A stretch of 5,131 nt of DNA from assembly GCA_009778835.1 (NCBI GenBank), contig WRFK01000131.1, positions 1 through 5,131 on the forward strand. The letters are read 5' to 3'. Origin of the DNA: Spirochaetaceae bacterium. Lineage in GTDB: Bacteria > Spirochaetota > Spirochaetia > CADAEX01. The position numbers and the translations under genes are program-made. This document shows, in pieces, positions 1-5,131 of this stretch. The notes beneath the pieces are model-generated. The model was not told the DNA's origin. It saw only the letters and a list, made by a program, of their open reading frames with translations, and made no database searches. Every line of letters starts with the position of its first letter. Positions within the stretch are counted from its first letter, which is position 1.

Positions 1-25
1 TTAAAACACAAAAGGGATGGTAAAA

Positions 26-442
26 ATGAAGTCAGATACAGAAATTATTGTAAGATATGCAGAAACTGATCAAATGAAAGTAGTCCACCACTCTGTGTAC
101 CCTATTTGGTTTGAGGCTGCAAGAACCGATTATATGGAAAAAGCTGGTTATCCATATGCACGTATAGAAAAAGAAGGAGTGATGCTTCCGCTTGCCCGCC
201 TGGAATGCGATTTTAGGGAAGGGGCAAAGTATGGAGATACTGTTTTAATAAAAACTTCAATAAAAAAATTCTCTCCTGTAAGGATCGAGATAAAATATAA
301 AGCCTACAGGAAAAGCGATGGAGCACTTTTAGCAGAAGGGGAAACTTTTCATGCTTGGACAGATGAAAATCTTAAAATAATAAATTTAAAAAAGCGTTTG
401 CCTGATTTATATAAACTGCTTGAAAATGAAGTAGAAAAATAA
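26..442 (+). CDS. Acyl-CoA thioesterase of the YbgC/FadM family (hot-dog fold)
   Basis: This is a 138-residue single-domain protein of the 4-hydroxybenzoyl-CoA thioesterase-like superfamily, whose members hydrolyse acyl-CoA thioesters in the cytoplasm, usually as tetramers. The family signature is at the N-terminus: RYAETDQMKVVHHSVY (residues 10-25) followed by WFEAARTDYM. Asp15 is the expected catalytic acid, placed before the VVHH segment and the long hot-dog helix. The glycine usual two residues before VV (GVVYH or GIVHH) is Lys18 here. Later strands (ARLECDFREGAKYGD, then GETFHAW) follow the family pattern, and the length is normal. I chose ATG at 26 because AAAGGG (11-16) lies 9 nt upstream. 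The in-frame ATG at 17 directly abuts that purine run and would add only three residues. The Gate protein begins 19 bp downstream on the same strand, which suggests an operon. The acyl substrate cannot be read from the sequence. Confidence 0.88.
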   Translation: MKSDTEIIVRYAETDQMKVVHHSVYPIWFEAARTDYMEKAGYPYARIEKEGVMLPLARLECDFREGAKYGDTVLIKTSIKKFSPVRIEIKYKAYRKSDGALLAEGETFHAWTDENLKIINLKKRLPDLYKLLENEVEK

Positions 443-461
443 GGCTGATAGCAGAATAATT

Positions 462-1418
462 ATGGATAGACTTTTTTTAATACTAAAAGAGACAGCAAAA
501 ACAACCTTTTATATATGCAAAACTCTTTTTAAAATAATGATACCAATAAGCATTATAATGAAAATTCTTGCTGAATTTGGGTTGATAGCATATATCGGGA
601 AATTTCTTTCTCCTGTAATGTCTCTGGCAGGTATTCCAGGCAGTTACGGCATTGCATGGGCAGCAGCAATATGCACTAACGGATATGCGGCAGCAATTGC
701 TTTTTTCTCCATATTTCCCGATGAACCTATAACCAAAGCCCAAATAACTGTGCTTGCAATAATTATTTTATCATCCCATTCTTTGCCAATAGAGTGCGGC
801 ATTGCGACAAAAGTGGGAATTAAACTAAGCATATCTCTTATTTACAGATTTTTTATGGGGATAGCTTCGGGCATAGTATTTAATTTTCTTTTTTCTTTTT
901 TTAATCTTTACAATACAGCTCCTCAGATTCTTTTGGCTAATGTAAATAATGTAAAAAAAACTTTATGGGGTTGGGCTCTTGGTGAAATTAAAATTTATTT
1001 AACCATAGTAGCAATTGTTTTTATTCTTAACTTAATAATAACAATTCTTGAAAAATCAGGTGTCTTACTTATTATAATTAAAATTTTAGGCCCATTCCTA
1101 AAACTTATTGGAATAGGAAAAGATGCAATACCAATAACAATAATCGGAGTTATTCTTGGATATTCGTATGCAACAGGATTTTTTATAAAAGAAGCAAAAA
1201 CAGGAAAAATCGAGAAAATAGAATTTTTCTATTCACTAAATTTTGTTTCAACATGCCATGCTATTATTGAAGATAATATGCTTATGATCTCAATAGGCGG
1301 CGCTGCCATACCAATCTATCTGGGAAGATTCATATTTGTATACATAATGTGTATGATCATATTCTTTTTTACAAGCAGAATAAAAGAAGAACGGTTTTTT
1401 AAAATTTTCTTTAGATAA
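462..1418 (+). CDS. Integral membrane protein with two Gate (nucleoside-recognition) repeats
   Basis: This 318-residue, very hydrophobic protein belongs to the Gate/nucleoside-recognition group that includes the sporulation proteins SpmA/SpmB, YjiH-like proteins and the FeoB gate segment. These are inner-membrane proteins, mostly of unproven function and presumably moving small solutes. I see about eight to ten membrane-spanning stretches and no signal peptide distinct from the first helix. The two halves align by eye: FLSPVMSLAGI (residues 48-58) matches ILGPFLKLIGI (208-218), TNGYAAAIAFF (72-82) matches LGYSYATGFFI (232-242), and SHSLPIE (105-111) matches CHAIIED (265-271). Each half therefore keeps a Ser/Cys-His pair with an acidic residue five positions after the His. 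The half-repeats are joined by a polar loop near 150-170. The ATG has only a weak upstream purine run (AAGG overlapping the previous stop codon), so it may be translationally coupled to the thioesterase gene. The coding sequence is very A+T-rich, as expected for a membrane protein here. The substrate is unknown. Confidence 0.8.
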   Translation: MDRLFLILKETAKTTFYICKTLFKIMIPISIIMKILAEFGLIAYIGKFLSPVMSLAGIPGSYGIAWAAAICTNGYAAAIAFFSIFPDEPITKAQITVLAIIILSSHSLPIECGIATKVGIKLSISLIYRFFMGIASGIVFNFLFSFFNLYNTAPQILLANVNNVKKTLWGWALGEIKIYLTIVAIVFILNLIITILEKSGVLLIIIKILGPFLKLIGIGKDAIPITIIGVILGYSYATGFFIKEAKTGKIEKIEFFYSLNFVSTCHAIIEDNMLMISIGGAAIPIYLGRFIFVYIMCMIIFFFTSRIKEERFFKIFFR

Positions 1419-1442
1419 AACTTGCAAGCCATAAAAAGGATT

Positions 1443-1509
1443 GATAAGAGGTTGTCCGGTTAAAAGATATTTATATTGAAAAATCCTACTTCCCGGACAG
1501 CATCTTATC
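1443..1509 (-). repeat. Imperfect 17-bp inverted repeat between convergent genes; possible rubrerythrin terminator
   Basis: The arms are 1443-1459 and 1493-1509, with a 33-nt loop. Fifteen of 17 positions are Watson-Crick pairs, one (1452/1500) can form a G-U pair in the plus-strand RNA, and one (1450/1502) is a mismatch. The inner arms are TGTCCGG and CCGGACA. On the minus strand the stem is followed, five bases later, by a run of five T (1437-1433), so it could end the glyA-rubrerythrin transcript. The long loop and the displaced T run make it a poor classical terminator. On the plus strand there is no T run after the stem. It may instead be a copy of a dispersed intergenic repeat. Confidence 0.6.
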
Positions 1510-1543
1510 GCACCTAAAATATAAACTTAAAAATATCTTTTAA
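1460..1543. repeat. Perfect 13-bp inverted repeat interlocked with the 1443-1509 repeat
   Basis: TTAAAAGATATTT at 1460-1472 is the exact reverse complement of 1531-1543. The right arm covers the last codons and stop of the rubrerythrin gene (Leu-Lys-Arg-Tyr-Phe-stop). The left arm begins at the base directly after the left arm of the other inverted repeat and lies in its loop. The two stems therefore cross rather than nest. They could form alternative hairpins or, in principle, a pseudoknot. The arms are A+T-rich, so chance is a live explanation for this one alone. Confidence 0.55.
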
Positions 1544-2069
1544 GTAATCCCTGGAATGCCATACCATGCCTTGCCTCATCTTTGCACATTTCATGAACAG
1601 TATCATGTATTGCATCAAGATTAAGCTGCTTTGCTTTTGTCGCAAGGTCTTTCTTGCCCTGTGTTGCGCCATGCTCTGCCATAACGCGCATTTCAAGATT
1701 TTTCTTGGTTGATACATCGACAACCTCGCCCAGCAATTCGGCAAATTTAGAAGCATGTTCAGCTTCCTCAAAAGCGATTCTCTTGTAAGCTTCAGCTATT
1801 TCCGGGAAACCCTCTCTGTCTGCCTGGCGGCTCATTGCAAGATACATTCCCACTTCGGTGCATTCGCCCATAAAGTTTTGGCGCAGCCCTTCTATAATTT
1901 CCGCATCAACGCCTTTGGCAACGCCGATTCTGTGCTCGTCTGCAAAAGCCAAACCTTTGCCGGACTGCTCGGTAAACTTTGATTTTGGCGCATTGCATTG
2001 CGAACATTTCTCAGGCGCCTCATTTCCTTCGTGTACATAACCACAAATAGAACAAATAAATTTTTTCAC
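1527..2069 (-). CDS. Reverse rubrerythrin (N-terminal rubredoxin plus ferritin-like di-iron domain)
   Basis: This 180-residue protein has a rubredoxin-like FeS4 site first and a di-iron four-helix domain second, the reverse of classical rubrerythrin. Cys6, Cys9, Cys22 and Cys25 (CSICG and CSQC) would bind one iron. Likely di-iron ligands are Glu69 (GECTE), Glu102 and His105 (EAEH), Glu132 (AEHGA), and Glu165 and His168 (DEARH). Family members reduce hydrogen peroxide, and in clostridia also oxygen, with electrons from NADH through a rubredoxin reductase, protecting anaerobes from oxidative stress in the cytoplasm. The start is GTG, preceded by AAAGGAG with a 7-nt gap; the overlapping ATG one base upstream is out of frame. 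The gene lies 40 bp after glyA on the same strand and may be read from the same transcript. It is visibly richer in G+C than its neighbours (31 of 60 bases at 1621-1680, against 11 of 60 at 1021-1080 in the Gate gene). The assignment is secure; the ligand residues are inferred from family patterns. Confidence 0.93.
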   Translation of the reverse strand: MKKFICSICGYVHEGNEAPEKCSQCNAPKSKFTEQSGKGLAFADEHRIGVAKGVDAEIIEGLRQNFMGECTEVGMYLAMSRQADREGFPEIAEAYKRIAFEEAEHASKFAELLGEVVDVSTKKNLEMRVMAEHGATQGKKDLATKAKQLNLDAIHDTVHEMCKDEARHGMAFQGLLKRYF

Positions 2070-2076
2070 ATCCCTT

Positions 2077-2083
2077 CTCCTTT
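2077..2083 (-). promoter_or_regulatory. Ribosome binding site that fixes the GTG start of rubrerythrin
   Basis: On the minus strand the sequence reads AAAGGAG, then seven bases, then GTG. This near-consensus Shine-Dalgarno site supports a non-ATG start. The competing ATG overlapping this GTG is in another frame and does not lead to the rubrerythrin protein. Confidence 0.8.
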
Positions 2084-2109
2084 ATTAAAATAATTATTAT
2101 ATCATAATA

Positions 2110-3360
2110 TTACTTATACATTGGAAATTTTGCAGTTAAACTGTAAACTTCATCCCTTATTGAAACCAGCGCGCTTTCGTTATCTACATTATCAATAACT
2201 CTTTTAATGAAATCAGCTATCATTTTCATTTCGCCCTTACCCATTCCTCTGGTCGTAACAGAAGGCGTTCCTATTCTTATTCCGCTTGCAACCATTGGTT
2301 TTTGCGTATCAAAAGGTATTGTATTTTTATTTGCGCTTATACCTGCTTTATCCAGCGCCACTTCAACAGCTTTTCCGGTAAGATTATTTTTAGATACATC
2401 AAGGAGCATCAAATGGTTATCTGTTCCTCCGGATACAATACAAACTCCCTTTTTAACAAGTTCCTCTGCAAGCGCTTTTGCGTTTTCATTAACATTTTGC
2501 ATATAAGTTTTATATTCGCTTTTAAGACATTCTCCGAATGCAACTGCTTTTGCTGCAATAATATGCATTAGCGGGCCTCCCTGAATGCCGGGGAAAATAT
2601 CTTTATTAATTTTTTTTGCAATTTCTTCGTTATTCGTAAGAAGATACCCGCCTCTGGGGCCGCGCAGTGTTTTATGCGTTGTTCCTGTTACAATATCCGC
2701 AAACGGAAGCGGCGAAGGATGAAGCCCTGTCGCGACCTGTCCGCCGATATGCGCTATATCGACCATAAGGGAAGCCCCTATCTCATCGCATATTTGCCTG
2801 AATTTTGCAAAATCTATAAATCTTGGGTAAGCGCTGGCGCCGGCAATAATCATCCTGGGTTTTTCCCTAACAGCAATTTCTCTTAACTCATCGTAATCAA
2901 TTTGATAAGTTTTTGGAGAAACCTGATAAGAGACAATATTATAAAGTGAGCCTGAAAAATTAAGCGGGTGTCCATGAGTAAGATGGCCTCCGTGGCTTAA
3001 ATCCATTCCCATAACTTTGTCGCCAACATTAACAAGAGTCATAAACGCAGCCATGTTAGCCTGAGATCCCGAATGAGCCTGAACATTTGCAAACTTTGCA
3101 TTAAAAAGCTTTTTTATCCTTTCTATTGCAAGAGTTTCCGCTACATCAACATATTCGCAGCCTCCGTAATACCTCTTGCCGGAATATCCTTCAGCGTATT
3201 TATTTGTCAAAACCGATCCATCTGCTTCCAAAACAGCCATTGAGACATTATTTTCAGAAGCAATCAATTCAAGATTTTTATTCTGTCTCTCTTTTTCTTT
3301 CTCTATTGCAGCCCATATTTCAGAATCGCTATCTTTAAGTTTTCTTTCAAAAAATTCCAT
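2110..3360 (-). CDS. glyA: Serine hydroxymethyltransferase
   Basis: This is a complete 416-residue, PLP-dependent fold-type I enzyme that interconverts serine plus tetrahydrofolate with glycine plus 5,10-methylene-tetrahydrofolate. It is the main cytoplasmic entry of one-carbon units for purine, thymidylate and methionine synthesis. The family landmarks are in order: ELIASEN (31-37), LTNKYAEGY (51-59), GKRYYGGCEYVD (61-72), SGSQAN (97-102), the DLSHGGHLTHG segment (120-130), DIAHIGG (201-207, with Asp201 and His204 contacting PLP), GTTHKTLRGPRGG (226-238, with Lys230 forming the Schiff base) and GIRIGT (360-365, with Arg362 binding the substrate carboxylate). The length matches ordinary bacterial GlyA. 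No key residue is missing. The ATG is preceded by GGGGGGAG with a 5-nt gap. The gene is transcribed away from secDF behind its own likely promoter at 3475-3503, and rubrerythrin follows 40 bp downstream. Confidence 0.97.
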   Translation of the reverse strand: MEFFERKLKDSDSEIWAAIEKEKERQNKNLELIASENNVSMAVLEADGSVLTNKYAEGYSGKRYYGGCEYVDVAETLAIERIKKLFNAKFANVQAHSGSQANMAAFMTLVNVGDKVMGMDLSHGGHLTHGHPLNFSGSLYNIVSYQVSPKTYQIDYDELREIAVREKPRMIIAGASAYPRFIDFAKFRQICDEIGASLMVDIAHIGGQVATGLHPSPLPFADIVTGTTHKTLRGPRGGYLLTNNEEIAKKINKDIFPGIQGGPLMHIIAAKAVAFGECLKSEYKTYMQNVNENAKALAEELVKKGVCIVSGGTDNHLMLLDVSKNNLTGKAVEVALDKAGISANKNTIPFDTQKPMVASGIRIGTPSVTTRGMGKGEMKMIADFIKRVIDNVDNESALVSIRDEVYSLTAKFPMYK

Positions 3361-3365
3361 AGGTT

Positions 3366-3373
3366 CTCCCCCC
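3366..3373 (-). promoter_or_regulatory. Ribosome binding site of glyA, within a run of six G
   Basis: The minus strand reads GGGGGGAG five bases before the glyA ATG. The run of G extends the usual GGAG core and stands out in an otherwise A+T-rich leader. Confidence 0.7.
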
Positions 3374-3407
3374 GCATATACAATTATTTATATTAAAATT
3401 GGTATTG

Positions 3408-3465
3408 CTTGTGATATTGTTAACGCAAATCCCATAATCAAACTCACACGCGTGAGATTCACAAG
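3408..3465 (-). promoter_or_regulatory. Potential structured leader or operator upstream of glyA
   Basis: CTTGTGA at 3408-3414 and TCACAAG at 3459-3465 form a perfect 7-bp inverted repeat. Inside it, CTCAC (3443-3447) and GTGAG (3452-3456) form a second 5-bp stem with a 4-nt loop, centred on the palindrome CACGCGTG. The whole element would lie in the 5' untranslated RNA of glyA if the promoter at 3475-3503 is used, starting close to the 5' end. It could be an RNA structure or a DNA operator. I cannot match it to a named riboswitch class. Confidence 0.4.
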
Positions 3466-3474
3466 AATATAAAA

Positions 3475-3503
3475 ATATTACAGGAAAGATAGCCTATTTT
3501 CAA
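3475..3503 (-). promoter_or_regulatory. Candidate housekeeping-sigma promoter of glyA (and probably rubrerythrin)
   Basis: On the minus strand, TTGAAA (3503-3498, five of six matches to the -35 consensus) is followed by exactly 17 bases and TAATAT (3480-3475, four of six matches to the -10 consensus). It lies just after the secF terminator and upstream of glyA, with a predicted transcription start near 3468 and a leader of about 107 nt. A 9-bp inverted repeat with one mismatch (3486-3494 and 3513-3521) flanks the -35 box and could be an operator. Confidence 0.5.
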
Positions 3504-3524
3504 GTAAACATGGGTTATCTTCAT

Positions 3525-3558
3525 AAAAAAAGCTTTCTGCGTTTGCAGAAAGCTTTTT
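3525..3558 (-). terminator. Intrinsic terminator of the secDF operon
   Basis: A perfect 14-bp stem (3527-3540 with 3545-3558) has a GTTT loop on the plus strand. Read on the minus strand, the stem ends in a run of six T, the last of which (3525) lies just beyond the paired bases. It begins 34 nt after the secF stop codon, the expected place for a rho-independent terminator. The A/T ends of the stem also give a T run on the plus strand, so it could work in both directions, though no plus-strand gene needs it here. Confidence 0.88.
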
Positions 3559-3592
3559 GCGTATTAAAACCAAATTTATTTAGTTAAAAAGT

Positions 3593-4972
3593 TTATTTTT
3601 TTCTTTTTCTCTTTGGTTGCCACCTTACATTTGATTGCGTAGCCTGCGCTGTCTGCGTAGCCTGCGGCTTATCTTTATCCTCGTCTACTTCTGACTCTGC
3701 AGGAAGTTGCTTGGCGTCCGATCCAGATGGAATCCTGGGTTTATCATCAGATTTTTTTTCAAGGTCATAAAATTTTCCTCTTTTATTTATAATATTCATC
3801 AACCAGATAAGCACACCTGATCCTACAAAAATTGATGAAAAAGTACCAACAATAATACCTATTATTATGTTAAAAGCAAATATTTTTATCATGCCTGAGG
3901 CAAAAATATAAATTGCAGCTACAGCAATAATCGTTGAAAAAGAGGTTATAATTGTTCTTCCCAATGATTTTGTAACACTTATATCAACAATTCTGGAAAA
4001 ATTTTTCTCTCTTAGAAGTCCCTGATTTTCTCTTATTCTGTCAAAAATTACTATTGAATCATTGAGGGCATAACCAACTACTGTAAGAATTGCAGCAATA
4101 GTTGCTGTGTTTACTTCAAGCTGGAAAACACCTACAAACCCTACCATAAATATGGCAACATATACGAGAGACGCAACAGATGAAATAGCATAAGGAAGTT
4201 TAAAACGGAACCATATATAAATAAGAATAAAAATAAGAGTAAGAGATACAAGCATTAAAGCATGACCGCCCAAAGATTGAGAAAACTGAGGGCCTACATA
4301 ATCTGTCTGTTTTATAACTATATTAGCTGGTCCGTATTTTTTTCCAAGAATTTCTATAATAGCAGACGAAGCTTTTGCACTAAAATCATCACTGTTATCA
4401 CTGTTCTGCATTCCTATAATAAATTCCTGGTTGCTTGCTCTTCCTACTGTTTGAATTTTTATAGAACCAAGTTCTGAAAGAGTACTTCTTATATCAGCTA
4501 TATCAATATATTTATCCTGATTTGCATTTGCGCAGTTAAGGATAACGTCATTTTCCGACAACTCGGTTGCATAGTTAAGACCAATGATCGATAACGCAGA
4601 AAGCCGGTTATCTCCTGTTTCTTCAACAGTTATCCCTTCAATAGCCGATAGTTCGGAAGCTAAATTCGAAACTGCCGGATAATCAGAAAGAACAAATGTC
4701 TTTTCCTCTCTGTTCAAACCGCCATTTCCTATAGTAGTTACCTGGAGAAGATTTTCTTTAACATTTACAATAACCCTATCCTTTCCTGTGTAAGAGATCT
4801 TTAAAACACTTTCAGCAATCTGAGCCCTCATGGATATACCGGAACTAAAATCAATTCCAAGATTGAAACCCCCATAATAGATGGTTCCGCCTATACCGAC
4901 AAATATCAAAAGAAAAGCTAAAATAACTCCAGGTGTTCTTATTTTGGAGAAATAAATTATTTTTTCGCTCAT
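3593..4972 (-). CDS. secF: Protein translocase subunit SecF with enlarged periplasmic domain and basic C-terminal tail
   Basis: SecF works with SecD in the inner membrane and uses the proton gradient to pull exported proteins out of the SecYEG channel. The 459-residue protein shows the RND-like plan: TM1 near 14-34, a large periplasmic region near 35-235, then five more membrane helices (about 236-391). The hallmark GYALNDSIVIFDRIREN lies at 300-316. The Sec_GG motif near 38-46 reads LGIDFSSGI instead of the usual DFxGG. E. coli SecF has 323 residues; the excess lies in an extra stretch of about 100 residues (near 52-155) before the conserved P1 part (IADIRSTL to YVGPQF), and in a hydrophilic tail (396-459) ending PKRKRKK. 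I start at ATG 4972 because GGAGG lies 5 nt upstream. An in-frame TTG at 4984 would put that site inside the gene. The start overlaps the secD stop (ATGA), implying translational coupling. The tail contains a short QATQ repeat. Confidence 0.95.
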   Translation of the reverse strand: MSEKIIYFSKIRTPGVILAFLLIFVGIGGTIYYGGFNLGIDFSSGISMRAQIAESVLKISYTGKDRVIVNVKENLLQVTTIGNGGLNREEKTFVLSDYPAVSNLASELSAIEGITVEETGDNRLSALSIIGLNYATELSENDVILNCANANQDKYIDIADIRSTLSELGSIKIQTVGRASNQEFIIGMQNSDNSDDFSAKASSAIIEILGKKYGPANIVIKQTDYVGPQFSQSLGGHALMLVSLTLIFILIYIWFRFKLPYAISSVASLVYVAIFMVGFVGVFQLEVNTATIAAILTVVGYALNDSIVIFDRIRENQGLLREKNFSRIVDISVTKSLGRTIITSFSTIIAVAAIYIFASGMIKIFAFNIIIGIIVGTFSSIFVGSGVLIWLMNIINKRGKFYDLEKKSDDKPRIPSGSDAKQLPAESEVDEDKDKPQATQTAQATQSNVRWQPKRKRKK

Positions 4973-5131
4973 TTTATCCTCCAACTAATGCTCAAATGTC
5001 TTTTTCCAAAATAACTAAGTTTGAAATCAAAAATCAATCTTGATACAAAAAGAGCTGTAAACATTGATGAAACAATACCTACTGCAAGGATATATGCGAA
5101 TCCCTGTATAGGTCCTGTTCCCAACTGCGAA
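4969..5131 (-). CDS. secD: Protein translocase subunit SecD, C-terminal end only
   Basis: Only the last 53 codons and the TGA stop are inside the window; the 5' part lies beyond the right edge. The first complete codon begins at 5130. The visible protein starts SQLGTGPIQGFAYILAVG and continues IVSSMFTALFVSRLIFDF, the conserved end of SecD: the GTGPIxGFA motif leading into the last membrane helix, followed by a short basic cytoplasmic end. SecD is the partner of SecF in the proton-driven SecDF complex. The stop overlaps the secF start by four bases (ATGA, 4972-4969), the standard secD-secF arrangement. No promoter can be seen because the upstream part is missing. Confidence 0.93.
   Translation of the reverse strand, partial: SQLGTGPIQGFAYILAVGIVSSMFTALFVSRLIFDFKLSYFGKRHLSISWRIK
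4978..4982 (-). promoter_or_regulatory. Ribosome binding site that decides the secF start
   Basis: The minus strand reads GGAGG, five bases, then ATG at 4972. The site lies inside the last codons of secD, which fits coupled translation of the two genes. Confidence 0.8.

Noticed and set aside
953..960. Run of eight A in the Gate gene as a possible slippage or phase-variation site
   Set aside because: Homopolymer runs are frequent in this base composition, the frame is intact, and nothing suggests switching.
1419..1526. Insertion-sequence remnant or MITE
   Set aside because: The inverted repeat lacks flanking target duplications that I can see and no transposase fragment is nearby; it is kept only as a possible dispersed repeat.
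2096..2101. TATAAT on the minus strand between glyA and rubrerythrin as a separate rubrerythrin promoter
   Set aside because: No acceptable -35 hexamer lies 16-18 bases upstream, and a TATAAT match is expected by chance in this A+T-rich gap.
3361..3468. Glycine or tetrahydrofolate riboswitch in front of glyA
   Set aside because: The leader has a few short words that resemble tetrahydrofolate aptamers (such as GCGTTAA), but not in the right order or pairing. The conserved glycine-aptamer core is absent.
1514..4477. Plus-strand and out-of-frame open stretches antisense to rubrerythrin, glyA and secF
   Set aside because: They lie inside well-supported genes, show no recognisable domain, and have low-complexity or Cys/Ser/Phe-rich compositions typical of shadow frames.
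4973..4984. Upstream in-frame TTG as the secF start, adding four residues
   Set aside because: The GGAGG ribosome binding site would fall inside the gene, while it is ideally spaced for the ATG at 4972, which also forms the usual ATGA overlap with secD.

Overview
The window looks like ordinary chromosomal housekeeping sequence from a low-GC anaerobic bacterium. It is A+T-rich, it carries a rubrerythrin of the 'reverse' type (rubredoxin domain first) common in strict anaerobes, and it carries secD/secF, serine hydroxymethyltransferase and a hot-dog thioesterase. The enlarged periplasmic domain and basic tail of SecF remind me of spirochaete SecF proteins, so Spirochaetota (for example a Treponema-like gut bacterium) is my best guess. 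A clostridial or other anaerobic lineage is not excluded.

Layout: two plus-strand genes open the window, a YbgC/FadM-type acyl-CoA thioesterase (26-442) and a membrane protein with two Gate (nucleoside-recognition) repeats (462-1418), 19 bp apart and probably co-transcribed. They converge on a minus-strand block. Read in its own direction from the right edge, this block is: the 3' end of secD (4969-5131, cut by the window), secF (3593-4972, overlapping secD by ATGA), an intrinsic terminator (about 3525-3558), a candidate promoter (3475-3503) with a possibly structured leader of about 107 nt, glyA (2110-3360) and rubrerythrin (1527-2069), 40 bp downstream of glyA.

The 108-bp convergent gap (1419-1526) holds a 17-bp imperfect inverted repeat interlocked with a 13-bp perfect inverted repeat that reaches into the rubrerythrin 3' end. 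The 232-bp gap between secF and glyA holds the secF terminator, the glyA promoter and the leader. No stretch longer than 300 bp lacks a gene.

Functionally, SecDF drives late steps of protein export, GlyA supplies glycine and one-carbon units, rubrerythrin removes peroxide and oxygen, and the thioesterase/Gate pair has no assigned pathway. I found no mobile element, CRISPR array, tRNA or rRNA, and no evidence for a new multi-gene system. The items most worth checking are the interlocked repeats at 1443-1543, the extra SecF periplasmic segment and the glyA leader.
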